Counted from the first letter of the stretch, positions 1 through 11,677 are shown. The stretch is DNA of 64,000 bases from Trichosphaerium sp. ATCC 40318 (GCA_038496445.1 JALMLS010000451.1:85380-149379); one strand, 5' to 3'. A program made the numbers and translations. The notes: generated by a model not told the origin, from the letters alone.

Positions 1-347
1 AATGTCAAAATAACTTTGTAATATGGTCTAGGCTCTTCGGAGAACGAAACCGTGAAGGTATTGTATCTGGTGAACGTATAAAAGTTTACAAGTTATTTTG
101 TGTACGTTAGTAAACAACTATTATTGGACACTCCACCTCAACAACAGAAGCCACTCAAACAAAAGGCTCAGTAGAATATCTAAAACAATTACAGGCGCGT
201 AATCCACTCCTTTGTATTTTTCTCAATACCGTCAAAATAAAAAACAGTTCTTCTTGCTGTATTGTACACCTTTTTTCTTGTTTCATGTGCCCTTGTTTAT
301 TTCATCCATAGCAACTTTTACTATCACAAAAAGAATAGCTCGAAAAA
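1..347. other. AT-rich leader region, no gene seen
   Basis: No family-recognisable coding sequence on either strand. The last part, from about 290, would be the 5' flank of the short ORF that begins at 348. Confidence 0.4.
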
Positions 348-698
348 ATGGCTCAAAACGATATTGAACAACCGTACAACCCAAATATAATACAACACCC
401 ACTTCAAATGGAAGACGAGGTAACAGATACGGAAGTTGTAAATCAAGAACAACCATACAATCCGAACATAATACAACCTCCACTTCAAACGGAAAACAAA
501 GCAACAGACACAAAAGCTAGTGATACAGACGATTTGGCACTAAGAATACAATCAAACGTGCTCGTCACAGCAGATACTAAACCGACTAAAGTGTGCGTGA
601 TGTTCTTTATGTACTTGTATTGTCGACAGCAGTCGATATTATCAACCAAAATCAACAAAAAAGTTGTTGCGCCTCCTTACAAAAAACCTTATTGTTGA
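348..698 (+). CDS. Hypothetical protein with two N-terminal repeats
   Basis: Single open frame of 116 codons starting at an ATG in an A-rich context. I do not recognise the family. The N-terminal half holds two near-identical units of about 32 residues, each carrying EQPYNPNIIQ followed by PLQ and an acidic Thr-rich spacer with V/ATDT. The C-terminal part is basic and aromatic and looks unlike the repeat; a short intron starting near the GTGCGT at about 590 could remove it, so the true C-terminus is uncertain. Asp, Thr, Asn and Gln dominate, suggesting a disordered segment. No partner gene sits nearby. It could be a real small protein, a fragment of a longer repeat protein, or chance. Confidence 0.3.
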   Translation: MAQNDIEQPYNPNIIQHPLQMEDEVTDTEVVNQEQPYNPNIIQPPLQTENKATDTKASDTDDLALRIQSNVLVTADTKPTKVCVMFFMYLYCRQQSILSTKINKKVVAPPYKKPYC

Positions 699-1692
699 TT
701 TTGGTTGTAATAGCGGAGTTTTAAATAACTTGACTGCCGCAATATACAACTGCAAAAACAACTAATAATTCCTAAGAAAACTGGAGGGTCACGAGAGAAA
801 AGATAGAAACATGGCATGTTGCTTGTACGTCATCTAGTATCACCTATTTTTGTACAGTTTTGTTAACGTACCAACAAGATTTGTTCTTGGTATTTTCTTT
901 TACTTTCCATGGTGTGCTGCTGCCATGTTTATCACTTCCAAAGATAGGTTAACGAGGTATGATTCATAGGTTTTTCCCATTATTAATCCTTTTGTAGAGG
1001 TTTTGGCATCATATCTCTTATCTTGCTTGTGCTTGAAACAATTGGAACAACTGTTTATCTATGTCTATTGTTTTTTGTGTGGTCTTGAATGTCTGTTAGG
1101 CGCCTCGTCGCTGCTGTAACCATACTTGGCTTGTACAAGATATCTAAAACAATGAGCCAAGTACAAGAATAAACTCATATTTCGTTCAGTATTGCTTGCA
1201 ATTTACCAATTATATCATAAATTTCAAATATTCTACACCTGAGATTGTGCTAAGAGTGCCAACTATTATAAAGACGTTAAGGGTGCTAAGAAAAATAGTA
1301 CAAAACTCATACAATCACTTTGTAGTACATTTCTATCTGAGTGTTCCATAAGGAAAGCAACCGAAGAGTTTACACGAATAAACCAAAGTTCTGGCCTTAG
1401 ATGTCAGTGAGGGTACCGGAGTATCTCCTCTAATAGGTGTTGTAGAATTGATAGGGATCTTAAGAAAATAATTATTTGTTTTGAATTCGCACATGGAACG
1501 TGATTGAATACTCCATCCCGAAAAAACTGATTGAAATGATACTTTTTGTTTATTCACGTCCTAGTATCGATAAACATCACATCACAGTATGGATCATCCA
1601 TCAAAAAAGGTACACCATAGACTGAAGCAAATTTAACTTACATTAGACAAAGGACTCAGTTAATAGCTGTACAACACACTACACCTCACTAA
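699..1692. other. Gene-poor AT-rich stretch
   Basis: No supported gene. A 74-codon minus-strand frame (1333-1557) has no homology I recognise. A short inverted repeat (acttggct near 1125, agccaagt near 1154) is visible but unremarkable. Confidence 0.4.
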
Positions 1693-2214
1693 TACGAATT
1701 CCAGTTGAAATTGCAGCACTATATTATCGGTTTAGACCACAGCACCTCTAAATTGTGGTCTCAAGTATCAAAATACGCAGCAACCACAACGCGATGTGAT
1801 ATCAATCTGAAAAAGAAAGGTGAAGTGAGGCAAGGAAAGTACAAAGAGTTTTATGAAACAGGACTATTAAAAAAATAGTGTAATGATGTCAACTACAAGC
1901 GACATGGAGAGCACAAGGTTTGGTATGAGAACGGTCAAATAGAGCAACATTTGTGCGAGTTGAGCTATTATGTGATGGGTAGAAAAGAAGGACAATCCAA
2001 ACTGTGGTATGCCAACAGTATTTTGAAACCACAATGTGATTTTGTCGGTGATAAAAAAGAAGGAGAGTTCAAGAAAAGGTTTGAAACTGGAGTTTTACAC
2101 ATACATGGTTACTTTGTCAGTGGAAAACATGAAGGAAAGTATAGAGTATATTGCAAGAACAAGGTCAGACATACCGTATCTTTGTACAAAAATGGTGAAC
2201 AAGTCCAACAGTAG
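1693..2214 (+). pseudogene. MORN_2 (YwqK-like) repeat protein, broken by a stop codon
   Basis: The frame encodes repeated units of the MORN_2 type: GKYKEFYETG, GEHKVWYENGQ, GQSKLWY, GEFKKRFETG, GKYRVYCKN and a final YKNGEQVQQ, in the form G-x-(Y/W)-x-x-(W/F)-(Y/F)-x-x-G. Such repeats occur in bacterial YwqK-like proteins and are frequent in giant viruses. The frame is interrupted by TAG at 1876-1878 between the first and second repeats, and there is no ATG between the upstream TAA (1690-1692) and that stop. No splice donor or acceptor fits well enough to remove it. A shorter product could start at the ATG at 1975, with about 80 residues. I read this as a decayed copy, possibly horizontally acquired; the origin (bacterial, viral or native) cannot be decided here. 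Confidence 0.6.
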
Positions 2215-2970
2215 TTAGAAATAGCATGTTTTTTGAACTTAATAAATTAAGAATAGTATAGGCCACGTGAGTGTCTCCAACCTAGGCCTAATGAGTAGGG
2301 CAGAAAAAGACCAATGTACTCAACAATGTTCGGAGTGTCTGATGAAAGTGAATCGTCAATAGGCATTATAACAGTATGAGGATCTATTACTGAGCTAATA
2401 CCTGTATCTGTTGACATGTTGTCGAATGAAAATGCTATGTCTGTAGGAACACTAATTGTACGAAGACCTTGTACTGAGCATATGCCTTCAGCTGTCAAGT
2501 TTTCATTAATGCCTATGGTATGAACTCCTATTAAACCTTTGATACCTTCATCAATTACTGTCTTATCATTAATATGCTTGGAATATCATAAATATAAACC
2601 TTTTCATATCCAATTACGTCATGGATGATCAGCCATCAAATGACATGATTGTGCAAGTGGGTCAGTACCCTCAAAACTTAGATATCTACTAAACGCACAA
2701 TTGTTGACGCTTTTTGAACTCTACCTCCTCAACATCTTTCGGTAATTGGTCTTGCCGCAACTTCAAATATTTGAGTATCACAGTCACGTGATAGAAACTG
2801 TAGAAATACGTATTTATTTTCACCAGCAATGGCAAGGATATGTACAGGATGACTATTATGTCAATGAACGTCCAGAAAAGAAATATTTATGGTTTTTAAA
2901 CCTTTTATTTTCACTAAATAATATTCTTATGTTAATAGGTCGCGCATGAAACGGCACGTGGTTCACCAAT
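2215..2970. other. Intergenic stretch without a supported gene
   Basis: A minus-strand open frame of about 100 codons (2247-2550) has plausible composition but no ATG at its upstream end and no recognised family. Three CACGTG hexamers lie here (near 2264, 2785 and 2955). Confidence 0.4.
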
Positions 2971-5221
2971 CTACATGACAGAGCATGCTTGTTTATTTGC
3001 TGATTTCATTCCGTACACCATCTTCGCAGTGTTGTCAGTACGGTTCATCGCTCGGTATTCGAGCCTATCTAGTGTGCTCATTTTCTAGTAACATATGTAA
3101 GGATAATGAACATTAAATTAGGCTACGTACATCAGCGTCTATGGCTTGTTGTTTCTCCCTTTCAATCTCTGCATCAATGCTACCGACTACTTGTGCATAC
3201 GTTTCTTCAAAAATGTGAAACAAAGCAATTTGTTCCGTTGTTTTACAATGAGTTTTAAGAACATCCTAGTAATTAATTAGACGCAACAATTGTGGCAACA
3301 AACTTACCCTTGCAACGGTTGCCTTTTCTTTAGCTTCTTCATATTTACCAGCCTTTGCAAGGCGCGCACATTGTTGACCTACATTTGCAGAGGTGATCAT
3401 AATATTGGCTTTGGCTAACACCTTTGTTTCGCTGTCACTTGCTTTAATTACTTTTGTGATAGATTTTAGTATCTTGACACCATTTAGGCGTGTGAATTCA
3501 ATGATAACCTGGAAAGGAATTTTGTTTGGTACTTCTACTCCTTTTGCAACTAAGGTAGAAAGTGAACAATAAATAAATGGTATAGCGGGTCATACGTGCG
3601 AATTCTACGGTACGCTCTGTATCTGTTGCAATATTACCCACCTCTATCTTGAGTACATTGCTAAAAAATATTAAACGACAGCCTAATAATGAAAATCCGC
3701 GCACGACTTGCTACCACCAGCTCCTTTACTGTCCTCGTAATTGATAGGCTTGATAGATTTATGGCAAACTACAAAGAATAAGTAAGATAATTGCATTGTA
3801 GCGTTCTAGTTTACCAACAGTAACAGTTGCATTGGTACCAAGAATGACTCGTCTTGCCATGCTAACCACGTGTGAGAATAACAAGCGATATTATTAGTAT
3901 TCGTACCTTCCAAAGTCCAAATCAGTAGCACCAGTTAGAGCGACGCTTCCTCCTGTGACATCAGCGAGCATACCCAAGTATTCAAGTCTTGTGTTGCTGC
4001 CTTCAATTGAGATCACATTGAACTCAACACCTTACCATATTTTAGATAACAGGACTTTGAGATTTTAGAGGTATACCATGTCGCTTAGCATATTGACCGA
4101 TTTGTCCATCATAAAATGCCTACATAATAAGCACGTGTACGCACAAGAAATGTCCAATACATACCTGGTTTATGTTGTGATCACCTTTTAGTGTTCCAAC
4201 GCCCATATTCGCAAGTCCATCAGTGCATACGAAAACCTTACTACCAGGCTGTCGCGAAGCCGTGACCTATTAATATTCCTTTTAGAGAAGTTACTTCTGC
4301 AACTGTTTTTTTACCATTGCAATTGTTATAGCTGGTCCTAGCGCGGTTGAACCACCTTCCTCGAAAGATTCTAGTTGTTTCTTTAATAGATCATACTAGT
4401 AAAAACGTCAGTACACTCATACTAAAGTTATCTTTTTCATGGAAATGTGTGGTTTTACTTGAAAAAAAATAGTTGAAGGCATTTGTGTACCGAAGCATCA
4501 ATACTGTCTTCGATGTTAATGTTCTCGGCCTGCTCTAGAAGAGTAGCGTAGTCATCAAGCTCTTTTACAGTCAACGTGTTATTACCGTAAACAGTGACTT
4601 TACTTGAAAAAGTAATAAATCCTACCCTATGCTCGCGTTATGAATTTAACTTGACATCCTTGTTATGAATACCTTTTCTTTGGGGTTTCTTTGCGCATGT
4701 AATCAAGTTGTGATTGAATTGCTTTTTGGACACACTGCAGACGCGAGACGTATTTTTTACCAACCTGTGTTGTTACACTCATTGATCCGCTACACTTGTA
4801 AGGGTAATAAGTTTGATTGAATATATACCTTATGTCAACTACAAATAGCACTAAAGCGTCGCTATTTTCATCGGTGGTAACTTCTTCTTTTTCTTTAGGT
4901 GGTGGTGACATGTAAAATTCTGAGTGCGAAGTCTTTGGTAACTCTTCCTCCTCAAGCATAGTCTCCTGTGAGTGGCTACAAAATTCGCAATCCCATGTGT
5001 CATCCTGTCTGTATTAGACGAGTTAGTGCTTATATGTGCAGTTTGGCGTACGTAGAGCTTTCTTTGTTGAATACAGCGCTACAATTTTCGCAACGAGTAG
5101 GATCGCCAGTTATGAGCACAGCAGACGATGACTGTACTAGTTCGCCAAGGTTTAACGACAGGCAGTTCGTTATTGCATCGTAGTCGTAATTTCTACAGAC
5201 GTAGCGGCTTCCAAATTCCAT
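2971..5221 (-). CDS. Sec23/Sec24-type zinc-finger and VWA-domain protein with C-terminal CaaX box
   Basis: Fourteen exons give roughly 540 residues. The N-terminus carries a CxxC...CxxC zinc finger (CENC, then CEFC after the first intron), as in Sec23/Sec24-like proteins. A von Willebrand A domain follows: strand ALVLFVVDI, MIDAS motif DISGSMS assembled across an intron, then KVFVCTDGLANMG. A beta-sandwich-like and helical C-terminus follows (EVPNKIPFQVIIEF; AKAGKYEEAKEKA). The last residues are CSVM before TAG, a canonical CaaX prenylation signal whose Met favours farnesyl. I recall this zinc finger/VWA layout from the region beside the GTPase domain in amoebozoan circularly permuted Ras proteins, but no P-loop is visible here. 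It faces the farnesyltransferase alpha gene across a shared promoter of 233 bp. Function unknown; probably a membrane-anchored scaffold. Confidence 0.8.
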
Positions 5222-5454
5222 GTGTAGTTGTCTTCTTTGCGTTAGCTTAAAAGAACTATTTAAATCTATTCATGAACTGAAATACAACCGATTTTCTGCG
5301 TGTATTGCTAACAGGTCACACTGAAAACCAGCCAAAGGGCCTTCACATACATGTATTTGTGTTGGGGTAAATAGGTGCGCCTAAGACTTTGATCGACTTC
5401 TCTGTCGTGGTTTATTTTACACTCAACTCGAAAGACAATTGTGCGGTATTTACG

Positions 5455-6830
5455 ATGTCCAGTGAAGAAGAGGAGGTAAATTTGTTGTTTTAGATAGATT
5501 TGAAACTCTTGGCGTTAGCCTAACGTTTAAAAACTCGCCGTAACGCAAATTGTTTAGTACGTGTTTTATAAAGATAGACTTCAATGGAAAGATGTCGTAC
5601 CAATTAAACAAGACGACGGAGAAGCTCCAGTTTGTCCAATTGCTTATACCGCTGAGTGTACGACGCGTAATACGTCAATCTCATTGAAATAATATTATTT
5701 TGCAGTTGAAGATGTCATGAATTACTTCCGCGCTATGCTACAAGCAGATGAGAAATCGCAGCGAGCACTAGAAAACACTACCGAAGTAATAGAGTTCAAT
5801 GCAGCTAATTACACAGTTTGGTATTTTAGACGCCTTATGTACGCACCAAACTGCTTCATACGCGATGTCATCACTCTTACGCACCCATTAGCCTCAAAGA
5901 ATTAAATTCAGATTTAAAGGAAGAACTACAATTTGTATCTGATGAAGCTGCAGAACATCCAAAAAACTATCAAATATGGTATCACCGTAGAGCGATTGTT
6001 GAGATGCTAGGCGACAGCTCTCAAGAATTACAATTTACTAAGCTAGTTCATATGAATGACGCCAAAAACTACCACGCTTGGGACCACAGGTACTCAAACA
6101 AAAACAACAAAAGCAATCAACAAAATAATTTAATTTGACACGACACAGGCAATGGGTATTAAAGACTTTTAAATTATGGGACGGAGAGCTTGAGTACGTT
6201 GAGAAATTGCTCAGACAAGATGTGCGCAATAATTCTGCGTGGAACCAACGTTACTTTGTTATTACAAATACTACTGGTACGAACATGTGCCATCTAAAAA
6301 GATGTCACAAATGACAGTGTCAAAATATTGTGCTCACTTGCGATCTAATTTTGTTACTAGATATGAGCCTTGAAGTATGTAAAAAGGAGTCACTCTGGAC
6401 AATCGAAAGAGTAAAAGAGGCACCTAACAATGAGAGCGCTTGGAATTATCTTCGTGGGATAATGAAAGTAAGATTAGTACTTCTCGAATAAATATGTGGT
6501 AACATTCGCTAGGGATATAAATTCACAGATTTTCCAGAGGTAGTTGCACTTTGCGAAGAGTGTCCTAATAAATGGCCTGCGTGTGCTTTTGGACAATCAC
6601 TATTAGTTGACGTTCTAACCAGTCAAAACAAGTTAGCAGAAGCAAAAGAGGTAAAGACGCTCGCCCAACGCGTGTACTAACTTGTTTTAGGTTTGCGAAC
6701 GTCTTGCACGTGGTGTTGATGATATTCACAAAAAGTATGTTCAACGCCATTATACTATGCTTATTGCTTTTCTAGATACTGGGAATATCGTACAGCAGTG
6801 CTTGATAACAAAATTACCGCTCAATCGTAA
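5455..6830 (+). CDS. FNTA: Protein farnesyltransferase/geranylgeranyltransferase type I alpha subunit
   Basis: Alpha subunit of the heterodimer that attaches farnesyl or geranylgeranyl to the Cys of CaaX proteins in the cytosol. Nine exons encode about 325 residues, the usual size. The sequence opens with MSSEEEE, then [13 protein letters not shown], followed by PPTA helical repeats with the diagnostic N-x-(A/Y)-x-W-x-x-R pattern: [47 protein letters not shown] and [10 protein letters not shown]. The seventh intron has a perfect TACTAAC branch site before its acceptor. It is transcribed divergently from a gene for a CaaX-ending protein. The beta subunit is not in the window. Confidence 0.93.
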
Positions 6831-6938
6831 ATGCAGTGCCGTACACATGGTAAAATAAAACTATTGTTCAAGGAATATTTAAAATTACATTTTTATTGTT
6901 GTACAAATCAAACAAACTTATTTACAGGTTCTTTCACT

Positions 6939-8020
6939 TTAAGCGGCCATATTGGCAGAAATAAAGGTCATCCACTTAGCACGAGGAATACTCTCGGCGA
7001 TTACTCGTTCATGTAGTTCGGTAATAGAAATATTATTCACAGACATACCGGCATTGAAGAGGTTGAGCTTAACTAGCAAAGCTGCACAAGTGAAGTAGCT
7101 ATGGGTAAAAACATAAGAAACAGCTTTGTTTGATGAAGACGTACTCTCTCGCGGATTGTTCAATTACTTCTTTGTGTTCGGTGTCCTTCTTTACACGTAG
7201 AATCTCTGCTTCCTCACCAGACAGTTTTAGAGTGTCACACATCTTCTGAAGTTCTTCGATCAATCCTCTTTGGGATGCTAAACGTTATTAATACTACCAA
7301 ACAGACGCCTTTTTATACCATTCTTTTGTGCCAATCTTTCGTTCTCTTCTTGGAGTGCTGTTTGTTCGCGTTTGTAAGTTTCAAGTTGACGCTCTGCCCA
7401 CGCCAATTTGTTGTTTTTCAGCTCTAATTCCTGATCCAGGAGTTCGTACTTTCGCGTAATCGTTTTCAACTATTCAGAAGTAAGTACTGCAAAAAACGGC
7501 AACTGTTTACCTGCTCGCGAAGACCAACTGCATCACTCGTTGAGAGTTTGTTTTCTAGGGTCGAAATCTCAACTTTTTTGTCTGCAAGTTCGTCTCTTAG
7601 GTCGTTGTTGGTGGATTGAAGGCGATACACTGACTCTTTGAGGTGTAGGTTGCTAGTTTCGAGGTGCTTGTTCTTTCGCTCGGCACCTACGCGCTTTTCT
7701 TCCGCAGTGCTGAGTTTGTCTTGTAGTTCTGCAACCTCGTTTGAGTTCGTAATATTTGCACTCTATTTATGTAAGAATACAACTAAAACATTGTTCGTAC
7801 TGTATTACTAGAGCTTGAGCTGCTTTTTGAAGGCTCAAACGGAGTGAGGGAAAAAGCTTTGAGCAACGACTCCGCTTTCTTTGGAGCAGAGTTTGTGGAC
7901 GAAGCAGAACTCTTTGTTGGGGTAAGGTTTGTGCTATTTCACATTAATGGAATTTCCAAGGACAGTAGGTTAGCAAAGAACTTACCCAAAGGCCATAGAG
8001 AAAGGGGAGCCGAAATTCAT
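6939..8020 (-). CDS. Coiled-coil protein of unknown function
   Basis: I do not recognise the family. Starting at MNFGSPFSMAFG, the N-terminal 50 residues are Ser/Thr/Pro rich and end in a serine run. A long coiled coil follows (VAELQDKLSTAEEKR, then KYELLDQELELKNNK and LQEENERLAQKN), rich in heptad Leu, Glu and Lys. The C-terminus of about 60 residues is compact and less charged (LLVKLNLFNAGMS, then IPRAKWMTFISANMAA) and may be a small folded domain. Five introns; the last needs the inner TAG acceptor, because the distal CAG leads to a stop. The FG-like N-terminus and heptads could suit a nuclear-pore or Golgi tether, but that is only a possibility. Its 3' end lies 109 bp from the end of FNTA (convergent). 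Confidence 0.65.
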
Positions 8021-8317
8021 TTTATATAACTAGTTGCTGCTTTTGTATTTGCTTTTCAAACTTGTTTTTAAGCCAAATAGGGTAACTATTTTTCAGTACT
8101 TTAGAAAATGTTGTAAACGCTATACTTCTCATGTACACGCTTACTTTATATAACCTTTAGCGCGGGGAGAGAACTTAAATAGATATTGACAACAACCGTT
8201 TCATTTGGTGACAAAACGAGCACTGAGTGACAGTTAAGCGCATTTGAAGGCGTTGTAGTAAGGTTGCGCACTAAAACCAATCACTAGAGAGAACTTGTCT
8301 TTACAACACACATCTTA
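8021..8317. promoter_or_regulatory. Bidirectional promoter region, coiled-coil gene / SRD5A-like gene
   Basis: About 300 bp separate two divergent start codons. The stretch is AT-rich with a slightly GC-richer middle. No TATA box or other core element stands out. Confidence 0.35.
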
Positions 8318-9309
8318 ATGTTGGCTTACTCTGAGGTGGGAAACATGACGTGTCAGTTCTAACAAGTGTCAATAGTATGATTTTGTAATGTTCCTGAGCA
8401 CAGGCATGATAGTAGCAGCTATTGGTGTAGCTCTCATATCTATATGTAAAGTTTTGCCGATGGGCGTGTACGGTCGCTACGAGCCAAAGACAAAACTTTT
8501 GGGGATGAAAGTTCCAGCAAGAGTTGCGTGGGTTCTAATGGAATCTCCATGTACGTTTACCCAACCCTCTTACTGTCAAAAAAATTACTTACGTACATAG
8601 CTTCTATAACATGCGCAATTAGCTTCTTATTCTTTAGCGAGAAGTCTCATAGGGAAAGCAACGTTCAGCGCGTGTTTTTTGCCATGTTTATGTTACACTA
8701 CATACATCGCGCGTTTATCTTCCCCTTCATGCTACGTGGCGGTAAACCAATGGGCATAATGGCAATGTTTGCCGCGATGTTTTTTTGTACTGGCAACGGA
8801 TACATGCAAGGTAACCAATAACGGTCGTAAGGTAGTTTACGGCAGTTAGGGCGCACCATTAGCGTTTACGCGCCACTGCGAGACGACAGTTACATGTTGC
8901 AGTGGAATTTTATTGCGGGATGTATTGCATATTTTTGTGGCTTGATTATCAACACTCAATCCGACTACATACTCATTAACCTGCGAAAACCAGGAGAGAC
9001 AGGCTACAAGATACCCAAGGGTAGCTGTTTCGACTATGTCACGTGTACCAACTTTTTTTTTTTGGCGCCAATTCGCCAATTCGCAAACTAACGTACTAAC
9101 ACATAGTTTTGCTAGCGTCAAATTACTTTGGAGAGATGTTAGAATTCGCTGGCTACGCGTTGGCGAGTTGGAATTTCCCTGCTTTGGCATTTGCCAGTTT
9201 TACCGCCATTTACCTTTCTTCGCGCGCAATATTACATCACGAGTGGTATAAAAACAAGTTTGATGACTATCCAAAGGACCGTAAAGTTGTAATACCATTT
9301 GTATTTTGA
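8318..9309 (+). CDS. 3-oxo-5-alpha-steroid 4-dehydrogenase (steroid 5-alpha-reductase family)
   Basis: NADPH-dependent membrane reductase acting on the delta-4 bond of 3-oxo steroids, or on related lipids, in the ER. Five exons give about 265 residues, matching SRD5A1/2. Family landmarks: VYGRY, VPARVAWVLMESP, FIFPFMLRGGKPM, FFCTGNGYMQG, NLRKPGETGYKIPKG, NYFGEMLEFAGYALASW and the C-terminal HHEWYKNKFDDYPKDRK ending IPFVF. Exon 1 (MLAYSE) is only 18 nt and was chosen because its in-phase splice at 8336-8375 extends the hydrophobic N-terminus. Conservation forces the distal acceptor in two introns (TTAG before GGCGC near 8849; GCTAG before CGTCAAAT near 9117). The physiological substrate in a protist is unknown. 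Confidence 0.92.
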
Positions 9310-9483
9310 ACACAGGCAAATAAACACGTTACTTTGGCGCGTTTTGTAGTGAGTAGTGACAACCGTTTAGCCGTTTAAGCGGGTTTTATGAAATTTAGCA
9401 TGTTTTTTCTTTTATCAATTTTATTAGCCCGCTTTTTGGCGGTATTTCATAAAAGCTATAGCAAACAACGCAACACATCACAA

Positions 9484-11298
9484 ATGAGAGAAATCGTCCA
9501 TATTCAAGTCGGCCAATGCGGTAATCAAATCGGTTCCAAGTTCTGGGAGGTAATCTCGAACGAACATGGCGTAGACCAACAAGGTGTTTGGAAAGGCGAA
9601 CAAAACTCCCGCGAAGGTTTGAATGTATACTACAACGAAGCCAAAGGTGGCAGATACGTTCCTCGCGCTGTCTTAGTCGACCTCGGTAAGCTTTTCGAGA
9701 GATCTGTTTCAGAACGCTTATTTTTCTCGTGTAGAGCCTGGTACGCTCAACAACATCAAAGCTTCACCTTATGGCAAGCTATACAGACCAGATAACATGG
9801 TTTGCGGCACAAGTGGTGCTGGTGCAGGTAATTTACATCGCTATGCTTTACGCTCTAAACCGCTACTCAGGTAACAACTGGGCCAAAGGACACTACACAG
9901 AAGGCGCTGAGCTTATCGACAATGTTTTGGAAGTTGTTCGTAAAGAAGCCGAACAAACAGATTGTCTACAAGGCTTTCAAATCTGTCACTCCCTCGGCGG
10001 TGGTACTGGATCCGGTACGTTCTTTTTGCTTTTTTCACTTCCCGCCATTTTTTTTTTTAATGTTTTGCTGTTTTTGTTTCGCTCTTTGTACACCGTACTT
10101 ACGCCTTACCAGGTATGGGTACCCTTCTCCTTGCAAAAATTAAGGAAGAGTTCCCAGATCGCATGATGTGTACTTTCTCTGTTATGCCTTCCCCAAAGGT
10201 ACACTACGCTCTAGCTTTTAGCGAATTAACGCGAAATTAAGGTTTCTGATACTGTTGTTGAACCATACAACGCAACTCTATCCCTTCATCAACTCGTTGA
10301 AAACGCTGACGCTGTATTTTGCATCGATAACGAAGCCCTTTACGATATTTGCAACAAGTACGTATTAGTAAACAAAACAGTCGCTTTCGACCCTTTGTAA
10401 CAACTTTATAGGACCCTCAAGATGGCCACTCCTGAGTACACTGACTTGAACAAGCTTGTTAGCACTGTCATGAGCGGTGTCACTTGCTCTCTTCGTTTCC
10501 CAGGCCAACTCAACTCTGACTTGCGTAAACTCGCTGTCAACCTCGTTCCTTTCCCACGTCTTCACTTTTTCCTTGTTGGCGTAGCCCCTCTCTCTTCTCG
10601 TGCTGGTACCGAGTACACAAAGGTCACTGTACCTGAGTTGACCTCACAAATCTTCAACCCAAAGAACATGATGGCCCATTGCGATCCAAAACGTGGTAAA
10701 TACTTGACCGCTAGCGCTATGTTCAGAGGGTACGTTTTTGGATTTTTGTTTTTCGACGTGCACAATTATCTATGCCGTTACTCACGCTTTCCGTAGAAAA
10801 ATGAGCATGAAGGAAGTAGATGAACAAATTTGCAACCTCCAAGATAAGAACAGCCCATTCTTTGTCGAGTGGATTCCAAACAACATAACCCACTCCGTGT
10901 GCAACGTTGCACCAAAGGGCGAAAACATGAGCTGCACATTCGTCGGTAACTCTACAGCTATCCAATCCTTGTTCAAGCGTATTGGACACCACTTTACTGC
11001 TATGTTTAAGCGCAAAGCTTTCTTGCACTGGTACACTGGTACGTTGTTAATATTGCTGCTTGCTTGTTCGTAACTAACTTGTGTTTCAGGTGAGGGTATG
11101 GAAGAGATGGAATTTACTGAGGCCGAGAGCAACATGAACGATTTGATCTCTGAATACATCCAATACGAAGATGCTGAAGTAGAAGAAGTTGCTGGTGAAT
11201 ACTACGAAGACGAGCAAGGATACTACGACGAGGAAGGAGAAGAAGGCGAAGTTCAATATGAAGATGAACAAGACGTCCTCGAAGAACAACCTATGTAA
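9484..11298 (+). CDS. Beta-tubulin, divergent, with long acidic Tyr-rich tail
   Basis: GTP-binding microtubule subunit. Eight exons. The MREI autoregulatory N-terminus, GQCGNQIG, the GTP loop [31 protein letters not shown] and FVEWIPNN are all present. The body differs from typical beta-tubulins at many normally fixed sites (for example [15 protein letters not shown] and [16 protein letters not shown]). After MNDLISEY the tail is about 46 residues, roughly twice the usual length; it is very rich in Glu with several Tyr and ends EEQPM rather than EEY/EEF. An in-frame ATG 96 bp upstream (9388) opens a hydrophobic leader without a stop, but the conserved start is 9484. Divergence suggests a specialised isotype, such as a stage-specific or mitotic tubulin. 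Confidence 0.96.
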
Positions 11299-11677
11299 AC
11301 AAGCCCTTTATTGTAATTATACCATTGTAGTAACCAAGTAAACCCACCTTTACGGTGCCTTTTTAAAACATGCACAGTTGTTGAATTGTCCATGGAGTGC
11401 AGGAGTTTGTCATTGAAAAATTTGTTGTTTGGTTGTTTGTGGCAAAATCAAATAACTTATTCGTATTGTAGGAAGCATAATCCAAAAGCGGTGTTGTTGC
11501 TTGATTGTTAAGGTTAAAGCCTAACACGTGATTTAGTTTCTGCCTTCTAGATGTTTTACGTGGCTGCCTGTTGCATAAAGTTCGCACAACACTATCGAGA
11601 CGAAGTGCTTACTGGCTAAGAAAACATGAACAAAGTAAGATAAGTTAAGGAAAATTCGGTTTGTTTTAACTGAAAAC
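11299..11677. other. Intergenic region between beta-tubulin and DUF3160 gene
   Basis: Holds the tubulin 3' UTR and the promoter of the next gene. Apart from one CACGTG near 11525, nothing specific is visible. Confidence 0.4.

Noticed and set aside
1333-1557. Minus-strand frame of 74 codons
   Set aside because: No family, no splice context and no neighbour support; similar frames occur by chance in AT-rich DNA.
2247-2550. Minus-strand open frame with protein-like composition
   Set aside because: It lacks an ATG before an upstream stop and matches nothing I know; could be a gene fragment but cannot be supported.
9388-9483. In-frame upstream ATG giving beta-tubulin a signal-like leader
   Set aside because: All tubulins begin at MREI, which also controls mRNA stability; the leader is more likely 5' UTR.
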